A stretch of DNA of 64,000 nt from Streptomyces polyasparticus (GTDB taxonomy: Bacteria; Actinomycetota; Actinomycetes; Streptomycetales; Streptomycetaceae). The notes below the pieces were generated by a model that saw only the letters and a list, made by a program, of their open reading frames with translations, made no database searches and had not been told where the DNA came from. Made by a program: the position numbers and the translations under genes. Location: the NCBI RefSeq assembly GCF_014493765.1, contig NZ_JACTVJ010000002.1, forward strand, positions 62,001-126,000. Reading direction: 5' to 3'. This document shows positions 33,928 through 42,125 of this stretch, one piece after another (the stretch's first letter is position 1; the number at the start of each line of letters is the position of its first letter).

Positions 33928-36540
33928 GTGAAGGCTATTCGTCGATTCACCGTGCGTCCCGTACTGCCCGAACCGCTCGGTCCGCTCACCGAACTCGCCC
34001 GCAATCTACGCTGGTCCTGGCATGCGGGCACCAGAGAACTCTTCGAATCCGTCGACCCAGGACGCTGGGACGGGGACCCCGTGCACCTGCTCGGCACCGT
34101 GCCGCCCTCGCGGCTCGATGAACTCGCCGCCGACGAAGGCTTTCTGGAGCGGCTGCGGGCCGCGGCCGACGATCTGCGGGAGTACATGAGCGGAGAGCGC
34201 TGGTACCAGGAGCAGTCGGGCGCCGAGCTGCCGGCCGGAATCGCCTACTTCTCACCGGAGTTCGGGATCACCGCCGCCCTTCCGCAGTACTCCGGCGGCC
34301 TCGGCATCCTCGCCGGCGACCACCTCAAGGCCGCGAGCGACCTCGGCGTCCCGCTCATCGGCGTCGGTCTGCTCTACCGGCACGGCTACTTCCGGCAGTC
34401 CCTCTCGCGCGACGGCTGGCAGCAGGAGCACTACCCCGTGCTCGACCCCAACGAGCTGCCGCTCACCCTGCTCAAGGAGCCCGACGGCACGCCCAGCCAT
34501 GTGGCCCTCGCACTCCCGCACGGCAGGCAGCTGCGCGCCCACATCTGGCAGGCCCAGGTCGGCCGCGTACCGCTGCTCCTGCTCGACTCCGACGTCGAGG
34601 AGAACGATCTCGGCGAGCGCGATGTGACCGACCGCCTGTACGGCGGCGGCAGCGAGCACCGGCTGCTCCAGGAGATGCTGCTCGGGATCGGCGGAGTGCG
34701 CGCGGTGCGCACGTACTGCCGGCTCACCGCTCATGCGGAGCCCGAGGTCTTCCATACGAACGAGGGGCACGCGGGCTTCCTCGGCCTGGAGCGGATCGCC
34801 GAACTGGCCGAACAGGGGCTGGACTTCGACGCCGCACTCGAAGCGGTGCGGGCCGGCACGGTCTTCACCACGCACACGCCCGTGCCCGCCGGCATCGACC
34901 GCTTCGACCGCGAGCTGGTCGCGCGGCACTTCGGTCCGGGTGCCGAACTGCCAGGGATCGACGTGGAGCGGATCCTCGGCCTAGGCATGGAGACGTACCC
35001 GGGCGGCGAGGCGAACCTGTTCAACATGGCGGTCATGGGCCTGCGGCTCGCCGCCCGCGCCAACGGGGTCTCCACGCTGCACGGCAAGGTCAGCCGCGAG
35101 ATGTTCTCCGGGCTCTGGCCGGGCTTCGACCCCGAGGAGGTGCCGATCACCTCGGTGACCAACGGGGTGCACGCCCCGACCTGGGTGGCGCCCGAGGTGT
35201 TCCGGCTCGGCGCGCGGCAGATCGGGGAGCGGCGCACCGAGGACGCGCTCACCATCGGGGGCTCGGACCGCTGGGACGCGGTGGCCGAGATCCCGGACGA
35301 CACGATCTGGGAGCTGCGGCGGGTCCTTCGCTCGCACCTGGTGGACGAGGTGCGGGCCCGGCTGCGCGCGTCCTGGCGCCAGCGCGGCGCGGGGACGGCC
35401 GAACTCGGCTGGATCGACGGGGTGTTGGACCCCGATGTGCTCACCATCGGCTTCGCGCGCCGCGTGCCCTCGTACAAGCGTCTCACCCTGATGCTGCGGG
35501 ACCGCGACCGTCTGATGGACCTGCTCACGCACCCCGAGCGGCCGATCCAGATCGTCGTCGCGGGCAAGGCGCACCCGGCGGACGACGGCGGGAAGCGGCT
35601 GATCCAGGAGCTGGTCAGGTTCGCCGACGACCCGCGCGTACGTCATCGCATCGTCTTCCTGCCCGATTACGGGATGGCGATGGCGCAGAAGCTGTACCCG
35701 GGCTGCGACGTGTGGCTCAACAACCCGCTCCGGCCACTCGAAGCCTGCGGCACCAGCGGGATGAAGGCGGCGCTGAACGGCTGCCTGAATCTGTCGGTCC
35801 TCGACGGCTGGTGGGACGAGTGGTACGAGCCGGACTTCGGCTGGGCGATCCCGACCGCGGACGGCGCGGCCACGGACGAGGACCGGCGTGACGCGCTCGA
35901 AGCGGCGGCGCTGTACGACCTGTTGGAGCAGCGGATCGCGCCCCGCTTCTACGACCGGGGGCCGCAGGGCCTGCCCGACCGCTGGATCGAGATGGTCCGC
36001 CGTACGCTGACCTCGCTCGGGCCGCGGGTGCTCGCGGGGCGCATGGTGCGCGACTACGTGGCGAAGCTGTACGCGCCCGCCGCGCAGGCGCAGCGCGTCC
36101 TGGACTTCGCGGCGGCGCGCGAACTCGCCGTGTGGAAAGGCCGGATCCGTTCGGCCTGGCCCCATGTCGCGGTCGATCATGTGGAGTCCGCGGCGGCCGG
36201 CTCCACGGCCGAGCTCGGCGCGACGGTCGCGCTGCGGGTCCGCGTCCAGCTGGGCGAACTCCAGCCGGACGACGTCGAGGTGCAGTCCGTGACGGGCCGC
36301 GTCGACTCCGACGACACGCTCACGGACGCGGTCGCCACGCCCCTGAAGCCCGCGGGCGGCCCGGACCTTGAGGGCCGCTGGATCTACGAGGGCCCCCTCG
36401 CCCTCGACCGCACGGGCCCCTTCGGCTACACGGTCCGCATCCTGCCCTCGCACCGCCTGCTCGCCTCGGCCCGCGAACTCGGCCTGGTGGCCCTGCCGTC
36501 GGAGCTGACGGGGGAGGGGGCGGGGGTCCTGATGCGCTGA
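33928..36540 (+). CDS. glgP: Alpha-glucan (glycogen) phosphorylase
   Basis: 870 residues from GTG 33928, preceded by AAGGTGG. The DUF3417-type N-terminus (RNLRWSWHAGTRELFESVDP) is followed by a GT35 phosphorylase core with YFSPEFGI, PQYSGGLGILAGDH, NEGHAGF and the PLP-lysine motif EACGTSGMKAALNG. It releases glucose-1-phosphate from alpha-1,4-glucan ends in the cytosol. Longer open frame upstream to 33625 lacks a start signal. In Streptomyces this gene characteristically neighbours the glgE operon; here the S8 protease gene lies between them. Confidence 0.95.
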   Translation: MKAIRRFTVRPVLPEPLGPLTELARNLRWSWHAGTRELFESVDPGRWDGDPVHLLGTVPPSRLDELAADEGFLERLRAAADDLREYMSGERWYQEQSGAELPAGIAYFSPEFGITAALPQYSGGLGILAGDHLKAASDLGVPLIGVGLLYRHGYFRQSLSRDGWQQEHYPVLDPNELPLTLLKEPDGTPSHVALALPHGRQLRAHIWQAQVGRVPLLLLDSDVEENDLGERDVTDRLYGGGSEHRLLQEMLLGIGGVRAVRTYCRLTAHAEPEVFHTNEGHAGFLGLERIAELAEQGLDFDAALEAVRAGTVFTTHTPVPAGIDRFDRELVARHFGPGAELPGIDVERILGLGMETYPGGEANLFNMAVMGLRLAARANGVSTLHGKVSREMFSGLWPGFDPEEVPITSVTNGVHAPTWVAPEVFRLGARQIGERRTEDALTIGGSDRWDAVAEIPDDTIWELRRVLRSHLVDEVRARLRASWRQRGAGTAELGWIDGVLDPDVLTIGFARRVPSYKRLTLMLRDRDRLMDLLTHPERPIQIVVAGKAHPADDGGKRLIQELVRFADDPRVRHRIVFLPDYGMAMAQKLYPGCDVWLNNPLRPLEACGTSGMKAALNGCLNLSVLDGWWDEWYEPDFGWAIPTADGAATDEDRRDALEAAALYDLLEQRIAPRFYDRGPQGLPDRWIEMVRRTLTSLGPRVLAGRMVRDYVAKLYAPAAQAQRVLDFAAARELAVWKGRIRSAWPHVAVDHVESAAAGSTAELGATVALRVRVQLGELQPDDVEVQSVTGRVDSDDTLTDAVATPLKPAGGPDLEGRWIYEGPLALDRTGPFGYTVRILPSHRLLASARELGLVALPSELTGEGAGVLMR

Positions 36541-36545
36541 TCACC

Positions 36546-36639
36546 CCGGTGAGCGGCGTCGCGGGCCACGCCGCTCACCGGCTCGGGGCGGTCGGACGTA
36601 CGAGGAGGCCCGGGCGGCATGGGGGACCGCCCGGGCCTC
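36546..36639. terminator. Two tandem terminator hairpins after glgP
   Basis: Hairpin 1: 14-bp perfect stem 36546-36559 with 36568-36581 (arm CCGGTGAGCGGCGT). Hairpin 2: 13-bp perfect stem 36605-36617 with 36627-36639 (arm GAGGCCCGGGCGG). Confidence 0.8.
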
Positions 36640-36904
36640 GGGGGAAGTGCGACGCTGCGGGTGCTTGGCTGCTGCGCGCGATCGCAGAGTGGCAGCGCTG
36701 ATGCGTCCATGCCAGTACGCCTCATCGGGGGGTGGCCGGATTTCGTCCGTGGCCCGATGTGCTCCCTCCGTTACGCGGCGCACACCTATGCGGTAAGCAT
36801 CACCGTGCGGCGTCCGCTTTCCGCGGTGTCACCGGTTCATCCGGCCGCCGGCCTCGGGAGCCCCGCGCACGTGGCCCGCCGCCGCCCGCTCCGGATCGCC
36901 CCGC
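36640..36904. other. Gene-free stretch after the terminators
   Basis: 265 bp between the glgP terminators and the convergent hotdog-like gene. Open frames here show no ribosome-binding site or recognisable protein. I see nothing further. Confidence 0.4.
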
Positions 36905-37651
36905 TCAGCCGGCCGTGTGCTCCCGGGGCGAGATCCACAACGCCTCGCCCAGCGCGCACAGTTCGCCCTCCGCCGTCGCGAGCGCCACGCCCACCGTCGT
37001 CTTGCGGCCCTCGCGGTGCAGCAGCCAGGCGTACGAGACATGGCGTTCACCCGCCCGTACGGGAAGTGGCTGGGTCCCCGTCAGACGTGCCGTCACCGCG
37101 CCCTCCGGCATCCGCCCGATCCGCATGCCCACCCAGCCGCCGGGACAGTCGAGCGCGGACCACACGATCTCGGGCGGCAGCGTGCCGTCGGGTCCCGCAA
37201 GCTCCCGGTCCGGCACCCAGGCTCCGGCGAGCAGCTCGGGGCGGCTCTCGACGCGGCCCGGAAGGAGCTTCAGACCGCGGCCGGGCAGCACGTCCGGGCC
37301 GCAGCCGTAGCAGTCGGGGATCGGGGGCGGATTGCGGCGCAGGGAGGCCAGTTGGCGGTCCGCGGCCCGCTCCGCCTCGTCCCACGTGGGCGGCTCGGGC
37401 GCCTCGACGCCCACCTCGGCGGGGACCGCCACCGCGAGCCCCGCGCCCGCCCCGTCCCGTATCGCCACCTCGCCGTCCGGCCCGTCCGCGATCACGAGCC
37501 CGGTCGCCACGGGCACCGCGGCCCGGAAGTCCACGCGCACCTCCTTGGCGTCGGCCCGCGCGGCGAGCAGCCCGGCGACATACCCGCCGAAGGCCACCCC
37601 GGGGTAGCCGGTGACGTACGGAGCGATCGTGAGGTTCTCGGTGGACGTCAT
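36905..37651 (-). CDS. Hypothetical protein, probable hotdog-fold thioesterase
   Basis: 248 residues from ATG 37651. The frame continues upstream into CA-rich repeat DNA, which is not coding. The pattern suggests two hotdog halves: GVAFGGYVAGLLAARADAKEV with VRVDFRAAVPV, then HVSYAWLLHREGRKTTVGVALATAEGELCALGEALW. A distinctive PDCYGCGPDVLPGRGLKL segment lies between them. Cytoplasmic. A role in acyl-CoA thioester chemistry is an inference from fold resemblance only. Confidence 0.7.
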   Translation of the reverse strand: MTSTENLTIAPYVTGYPGVAFGGYVAGLLAARADAKEVRVDFRAAVPVATGLVIADGPDGEVAIRDGAGAGLAVAVPAEVGVEAPEPPTWDEAERAADRQLASLRRNPPPIPDCYGCGPDVLPGRGLKLLPGRVESRPELLAGAWVPDRELAGPDGTLPPEIVWSALDCPGGWVGMRIGRMPEGAVTARLTGTQPLPVRAGERHVSYAWLLHREGRKTTVGVALATAEGELCALGEALWISPREHTAG

Positions 37652-37720
37652 GCGTGCATGGTGCACGATGCGTGTTCCGCGCGCCCCGGCCGATCGATGT
37701 GAGCCGTACGACAGTTGGCG

Positions 37721-37756
37721 CACTCGCACTCGCACCCGCACACACACGCACACACG
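37721..37756. repeat. CA-rich low-complexity tract
   Basis: A run of CACTCG, CACCCG and CACACA units in a 36-bp purine-pyrimidine alternating tract upstream of the hotdog gene. Such tracts can form Z-DNA and vary in length. Confidence 0.7.
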
Positions 37757-37757
37757 A

Positions 37758-37792
37758 AGCCCCGGGCCTCCGCAAGAGGAGGGCCCGGGGCT
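37758..37792. terminator. Terminator of M4 protease gene
   Basis: AGCCCCGGGCC (37758-37768) pairs with GGCCCGGGGCT (37782-37792); perfect 11-bp stem about 110 bp beyond the protease stop. Confidence 0.75.
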
Positions 37793-37904
37793 CCGGATCC
37801 GGCCACCGCCGACAGCGGCCGGAACGTCAGCCGGTGACGGCGACTCGGCACCGGCCGCCCAGGGCGACCGGAGCGTCAGCCGACCACGGCGACCAGAACC
37901 GCTG

Positions 37905-39935
37905 CTAGAACGTCAGCTTCCAGCTGTTGATCCGTCCCGTGTCCTGCGCGGCCTTGTCCTGCACCCGCAACTTCCAGGTACCGGCGGCCACTTCGGAGGA
38001 GGCGTTCACGGTGTACGTCGCCACGACGTTGTCCGCCGAGTCCGAGGAGCTGAACGGCTTCAGGTTGTAGACGGAGCCGTCGGGCGCCAGCAGATCCACC
38101 ACGAGGTCACCGCGCCAGGTGTGCGTGATGTTCACGGCGACCTGCAGCGTGGCCGGCGCGTTGCCGGTCTTGTCCACGGCGATCGAGGAGGTCACGGCGG
38201 CGCCGTTGTCCGGGATCGCCACGACCGTGGTGTTCTCGTACGAGGTGCCGCCACCGCCGCCGCCGGAGCGCGCACCGACGTTGACCCCGGCCCACGCGTC
38301 CTGCACCGCCTTGTACTCGGCGCTCGACGTCCCGTACAGCTCACCCGCCACCGCGAGCGTGCCGGTGCGGGCCCCCGCGTAGTTGGTGCTGGAGCCGAAC
38401 TTGGTGGTCAGCGCCTTGAACCAGATCAGCGCGGCCTTCTCCCGGCCGATGCCGGTGACCGGCAGACCGTCGGAGGTCGGCGAGTCGTAGTTCACGCCGT
38501 TGACCGTCTTCGCGCCGCTGCCCTCGGAGAGCAGGTAGAAGAAGTGGTTGGCCGGGCCCGAGGAGTAGTGCACGTCGATCGAGCCGATGCCCGAGTACCA
38601 GGCGTCCTTGGACGAGCCGTCCTTGCTGGGCTTGTCCATGTAGCGCAGCGGCGTCCCGTTGCCCCGGATGTCGATCTTCTCGCCGACGAGGTAGTCGCCC
38701 TTGTCGGCGGCGTTGTTGGCGTTGAACTCCACGGCCGCCGCCATGATGTCGCTGGTCGCCTCGTTGAGCCCGCCGGACTCCCCGCTGTAGACCAGGCCCG
38801 CGGTGTTGGAGGTGACGCCGTGCGTCATCTCGTGCGCGGCCACGTCGATCGAGGTCAGCGGCTTGGCGTTGGCCGTGCCGTCGCCGTACGTCATGCAGAA
38901 GCAGCTGTCCTGCCAGAAGGCGTTGACGTACGCGTTGCCGTAGTGGACCCGCGTGTACGCGGCCGCGCCGTCACCGCGGATACCGCTGCGGCCGTGCACG
39001 TTCTTGTAGTAGTCCCAGGTCAGCGCGGCCCCGTAGTGCGCGTCGGCGCCCGCGGTCTCCAGGTTCTGCGGAGTGCCGTCGCCCCACACGTCGTCCGCGC
39101 CCGAGAAGAGGGTGCCGGTGCCGGACGTGCCGCGGTTGAGGTTGTACGTCTTGTGGCCGCCGCGTGCGCCGTCGGTGAGGTTGTAGCTGCTGCCCGACTG
39201 CGTGGTGCCGAGGGGGACTTGGCCGCCGTACATCGTGTTGCCGGTGCCCTCGTTCTGCACGGCCTGCCACTCGTAGAGCTTCGCGCCGGTGGCGGCGTCG
39301 GTGACCACGTGCAGCTCGTTGGGCGTCCCGTCGTGCTGGAGTCCGCCGACCACGGTCTCGTAGGCGAGGGTGGGGGAGCCGCTCGCCATCCACACGACCT
39401 TGCGCGGCGCCTTGTCCGCGGCGGTTTTCTTCGAGCCCTCGGCCCGCGCGGCGTCCACCGCCTGCTCCTCGGCGGCGGACGCGGCGATCTCGGCGGTGGT
39501 GTCCACGCCGGTCAGCTTCGCGTTCGACGCCTTGGTGACCGTCTCGGTCTCGCCCGAGGTCGCCGCGACCACCAAGTCGCCGCCGAGGACGGGCAGTCCG
39601 TCATAGGTGCGCTCGTAGCGGGTGTGCGTGGTGCCGTCCCGGTCCTGGACGACATCACGGACGACGAGCTTCTCCTTGGCGCCGAGCCCGAGGTCCTTGG
39701 CGGTCTCGGCCTTGGTGGCGTTCGCCTCGCGCAGCAGCTCGGCGCGCTGCGCCGGCGAGAGCTTGGCGGGCAGGGCGCCCGGGTCGGCCTGTCCGGCCAC
39801 CGGGGCGGCCGGGACGTCCGCGCTCGCGGCGCCCGACTGGATGCCGACGGTGAGCAGCGCGGCGGCGGAGAGCAGGGCGCCGACGGCGGTCGCACGACGA
39901 CGGGTGGTGCGTATGTGGGAGGTGGATCTCAACAC
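37905..39935 (-). CDS. Secreted M4 (thermolysin-type) metalloprotease
   Basis: 676 residues from GTG 39935 with AAGGAG upstream. Signal peptide to about residue 40, then FTP and PepSY-like propeptide regions (YERTYDGLPVLGGDLVV and YEWQAVQNEGTGNTMYGG), the M4 catalytic domain with zinc motif HEMTH and downstream Glu in GGLNEATSD, and the thermolysin-type C-terminal helical domain. After a Gly6 linker the last about 130 residues form a P-domain (VVAIPDNGAAVTSSIAV to SWKLTF) that often stabilises secreted proteases. Extracellular protein digestion. Confidence 0.95.
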   Translation of the reverse strand: MLRSTSHIRTTRRRATAVGALLSAAALLTVGIQSGAASADVPAAPVAGQADPGALPAKLSPAQRAELLREANATKAETAKDLGLGAKEKLVVRDVVQDRDGTTHTRYERTYDGLPVLGGDLVVAATSGETETVTKASNAKLTGVDTTAEIAASAAEEQAVDAARAEGSKKTAADKAPRKVVWMASGSPTLAYETVVGGLQHDGTPNELHVVTDAATGAKLYEWQAVQNEGTGNTMYGGQVPLGTTQSGSSYNLTDGARGGHKTYNLNRGTSGTGTLFSGADDVWGDGTPQNLETAGADAHYGAALTWDYYKNVHGRSGIRGDGAAAYTRVHYGNAYVNAFWQDSCFCMTYGDGTANAKPLTSIDVAAHEMTHGVTSNTAGLVYSGESGGLNEATSDIMAAAVEFNANNAADKGDYLVGEKIDIRGNGTPLRYMDKPSKDGSSKDAWYSGIGSIDVHYSSGPANHFFYLLSEGSGAKTVNGVNYDSPTSDGLPVTGIGREKAALIWFKALTTKFGSSTNYAGARTGTLAVAGELYGTSSAEYKAVQDAWAGVNVGARSGGGGGGTSYENTTVVAIPDNGAAVTSSIAVDKTGNAPATLQVAVNITHTWRGDLVVDLLAPDGSVYNLKPFSSSDSADNVVATYTVNASSEVAAGTWKLRVQDKAAQDTGRINSWKLTF

Positions 39936-40280
39936 TGACTCCTTCTGCGGGCCGTGGTCACGGCCGGACCACCGGACGGCTGGGTAACCGACCGGTTCAG
40001 AACAGGCAGAGCGAGGTACGTGCGGGTGCGTGGGGGTGCATGACCGGGTCACGAGTGCCGTGTGGGACACCGTGAGCCGACCGAGGTGAAGAGTGGCAGG
40101 AGCGCCGACCCGCTGTCAGGAGCGCGTCAACAGGTTGGCCGGAAACGGTCCGTTGTCCGGGGGTGGCTGTTCGGAATACGGAAGGCGTACGCGAGGTGTG
40201 CCGCGGCAGCGCGACGGCGGCGGTACGCACCCGCGTGCCGCCGCCGCCACAAGGGTGCAAGCGTTTGCTCAGCGCACCGG
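39936..40280. other. Intergenic region upstream of M4 protease
   Basis: 345 bp containing the protease promoter (not identifiable by hexamers) and the 3' flank of the ABC exporter genes, which lie upstream on the same strand. AACGGTCCGTT (40145-40155) is a small palindrome. No gene supported. Confidence 0.4.
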
Positions 40281-42125
40281 TCAGCCCACCAGACTGTCCC
40301 GCCAGGCCCGGTGCAGATCCGAGAACCGGCCCGTTCCCGCGATCAGTTCGTCCGGTGGCCCGTCCTCGACCACCCGGCCGGATTCCATCACGAGCACCCG
40401 GTCCGCGATGGCGACCGTCGACAGGCGGTGGGCGATGACCACCGCCGTACGGCCGTGCAGGACCGTCCGCATCGCCTCCTGGACGGCCCGTTCGCCCGGT
40501 ACGTCGAGCGAGCTGGTCGCCTCGTCGAGGATCAGGACCGCGGGGTCGGCGAGCAACGCCCGGGCGAACGCGACCAGTTGGCGCTGACCTGCGGAGATCC
40601 GGCCGCCGCGCTTACGGACATCCGTGTCGTAGCCGTCGGGGAGCGCCACGATGAACTCATGGGCGCCGATGGCCTTCGCCGCCCCCTCGATCTCCTCGCG
40701 GGTGGCCTCGGGACGGCCGATCGCGATGTTCTCGGCGATCGTGCCCGAGAACAGGAAGGCCTCCTGGGTGACCATCACGACCCCGCGCCGCAGCTCGGGC
40801 ACCGCGAGCTCGCGCAGGTCGACGCCGTCGAGCAGGACCCGGCCCCGCGAAGGGTCGTAGAACCGGGCGAGCAGCTTCGCGAGCGTGGACTTGCCGGCGC
40901 CCGTCGAGCCGACGACCGCGACCGTCTGCCCCGCGGGCAGCGTGAGGTCGAAGCGCGGCAGGACCTCGCCCCCGGTGCGGTAGCCGAAGCTCACCGACTC
41001 GAACGTGACCGTACGGCCCGGGAGTTCGGACCTCCGTACGGGCAGCGTGCGCGGCTCGGACGGCTCGGGGACGGACGGTGTCTGGGCGAGCAGACCCGCG
41101 ATCTTCTCCAGCGATGCCGCCGCCGACTGGTACGAGTTGAGGAACATCCCGAGCCGGTCGATCGGGTCGTAGAGCCGCCGCAGATACAGCACGCAGGCCG
41201 CGAGCACGCCGAGCGCGAGCCCGCCGCCCGCCACCCGGTAAGCGCCCCACAGGACGATGCCCGCGACCGCGGTGTTGGCGACCAGGCGGGAACCGACCAC
41301 ATAGCGCGCCATCTCCAGCATCGCGTCGCCGTTGGTGCGCTCGTGGCGGTGGTTGAGGACCGCGAACTCCTCGTCGTTGGCCTGCTCGCGGCGGAACGCC
41401 CGTACCGGCCTGATCCCGTTCATCGTCTCCGCGAACTTCACGATCACCGCGGCGATCGTGGTCGACCGGCGGCGGAAGATCCGGCCCGCCCGCCGCTGGT
41501 AGAGGCGGATCAGGAGATACAGCGGCACGAAGGACGCCACCGCCACACCGCCGAGCCCCAGGTCGAGCCAGAGCAGCATCGCCGCGATGTAGACGAAGGA
41601 GAGGATGACGGTGATGAGCTCCTGCAGGCCCTCGCTGAGCAGTTCGCGCAGGGACTCCACATCGGTGGTGGAGCGGGAGATCAGGCGGCCCGAGGTGTAG
41701 CGCTCATGGAAGTCGACCGACAGGGCCTGCGCATGGCGGAAGATCCGGCCGCGCAGATCGAGCAGCACGTCCTGGTTGACCCGGGCCGAGGAGCGGATGA
41801 AGGCGTACTGGAGCGCCGCCGAGCCCAGCGAGCACACCGCGTACGCGGCGGCGACCGCGATCAGCGGGCCGTGGTCGCCGCGGCGCAGCGCCGGTACACC
41901 GCGGTCGATCGCGAAGGCCACGAGCAGCGGTCCCGCCTGCACCGCCGCCTGCTGGAGCAGCAGCAGGAGGGCGGTGAGCACGACCCGCGCCCTGAGCGGT
42001 GCGAGCAGCGAACGCAGCAGCGCACCCGTCGCGCCCTCGGCCGCGGGCAGGGTGTCCTGGGCGAAGGGATCGTCGGCCTGCTGCCGCGCGGCGGCATCGG
42101 CCGGCTTGTCCACGGTGGTGGTCAA
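40281..42125 (-). CDS. ABC exporter half, consensus Walker B (type IV)
   Basis: 614 residues; TTG start overlaps the upstream gene's stop (TTGA), with AAGGAGG just before. Six-helix exporter membrane domain and a C-terminal ATPase domain: Walker A GSTGAGKST, signature ISAGQRQ (not the standard LSGGQ), Walker B VLILDEATSSLD with the catalytic Glu, and His in VIAHRLST. It pairs with the protein encoded upstream. The non-standard signature faces the degenerate ATP site of the partner, as in heterodimeric exporters such as TM287/288 or LmrCD (known pattern). Substrate unknown, possibly drugs or lipids. Confidence 0.93.
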   Translation of the reverse strand: MTTTVDKPADAAARQQADDPFAQDTLPAAEGATGALLRSLLAPLRARVVLTALLLLLQQAAVQAGPLLVAFAIDRGVPALRRGDHGPLIAVAAAYAVCSLGSAALQYAFIRSSARVNQDVLLDLRGRIFRHAQALSVDFHERYTSGRLISRSTTDVESLRELLSEGLQELITVILSFVYIAAMLLWLDLGLGGVAVASFVPLYLLIRLYQRRAGRIFRRRSTTIAAVIVKFAETMNGIRPVRAFRREQANDEEFAVLNHRHERTNGDAMLEMARYVVGSRLVANTAVAGIVLWGAYRVAGGGLALGVLAACVLYLRRLYDPIDRLGMFLNSYQSAAASLEKIAGLLAQTPSVPEPSEPRTLPVRRSELPGRTVTFESVSFGYRTGGEVLPRFDLTLPAGQTVAVVGSTGAGKSTLAKLLARFYDPSRGRVLLDGVDLRELAVPELRRGVVMVTQEAFLFSGTIAENIAIGRPEATREEIEGAAKAIGAHEFIVALPDGYDTDVRKRGGRISAGQRQLVAFARALLADPAVLILDEATSSLDVPGERAVQEAMRTVLHGRTAVVIAHRLSTVAIADRVLVMESGRVVEDGPPDELIAGTGRFSDLHRAWRDSLVG

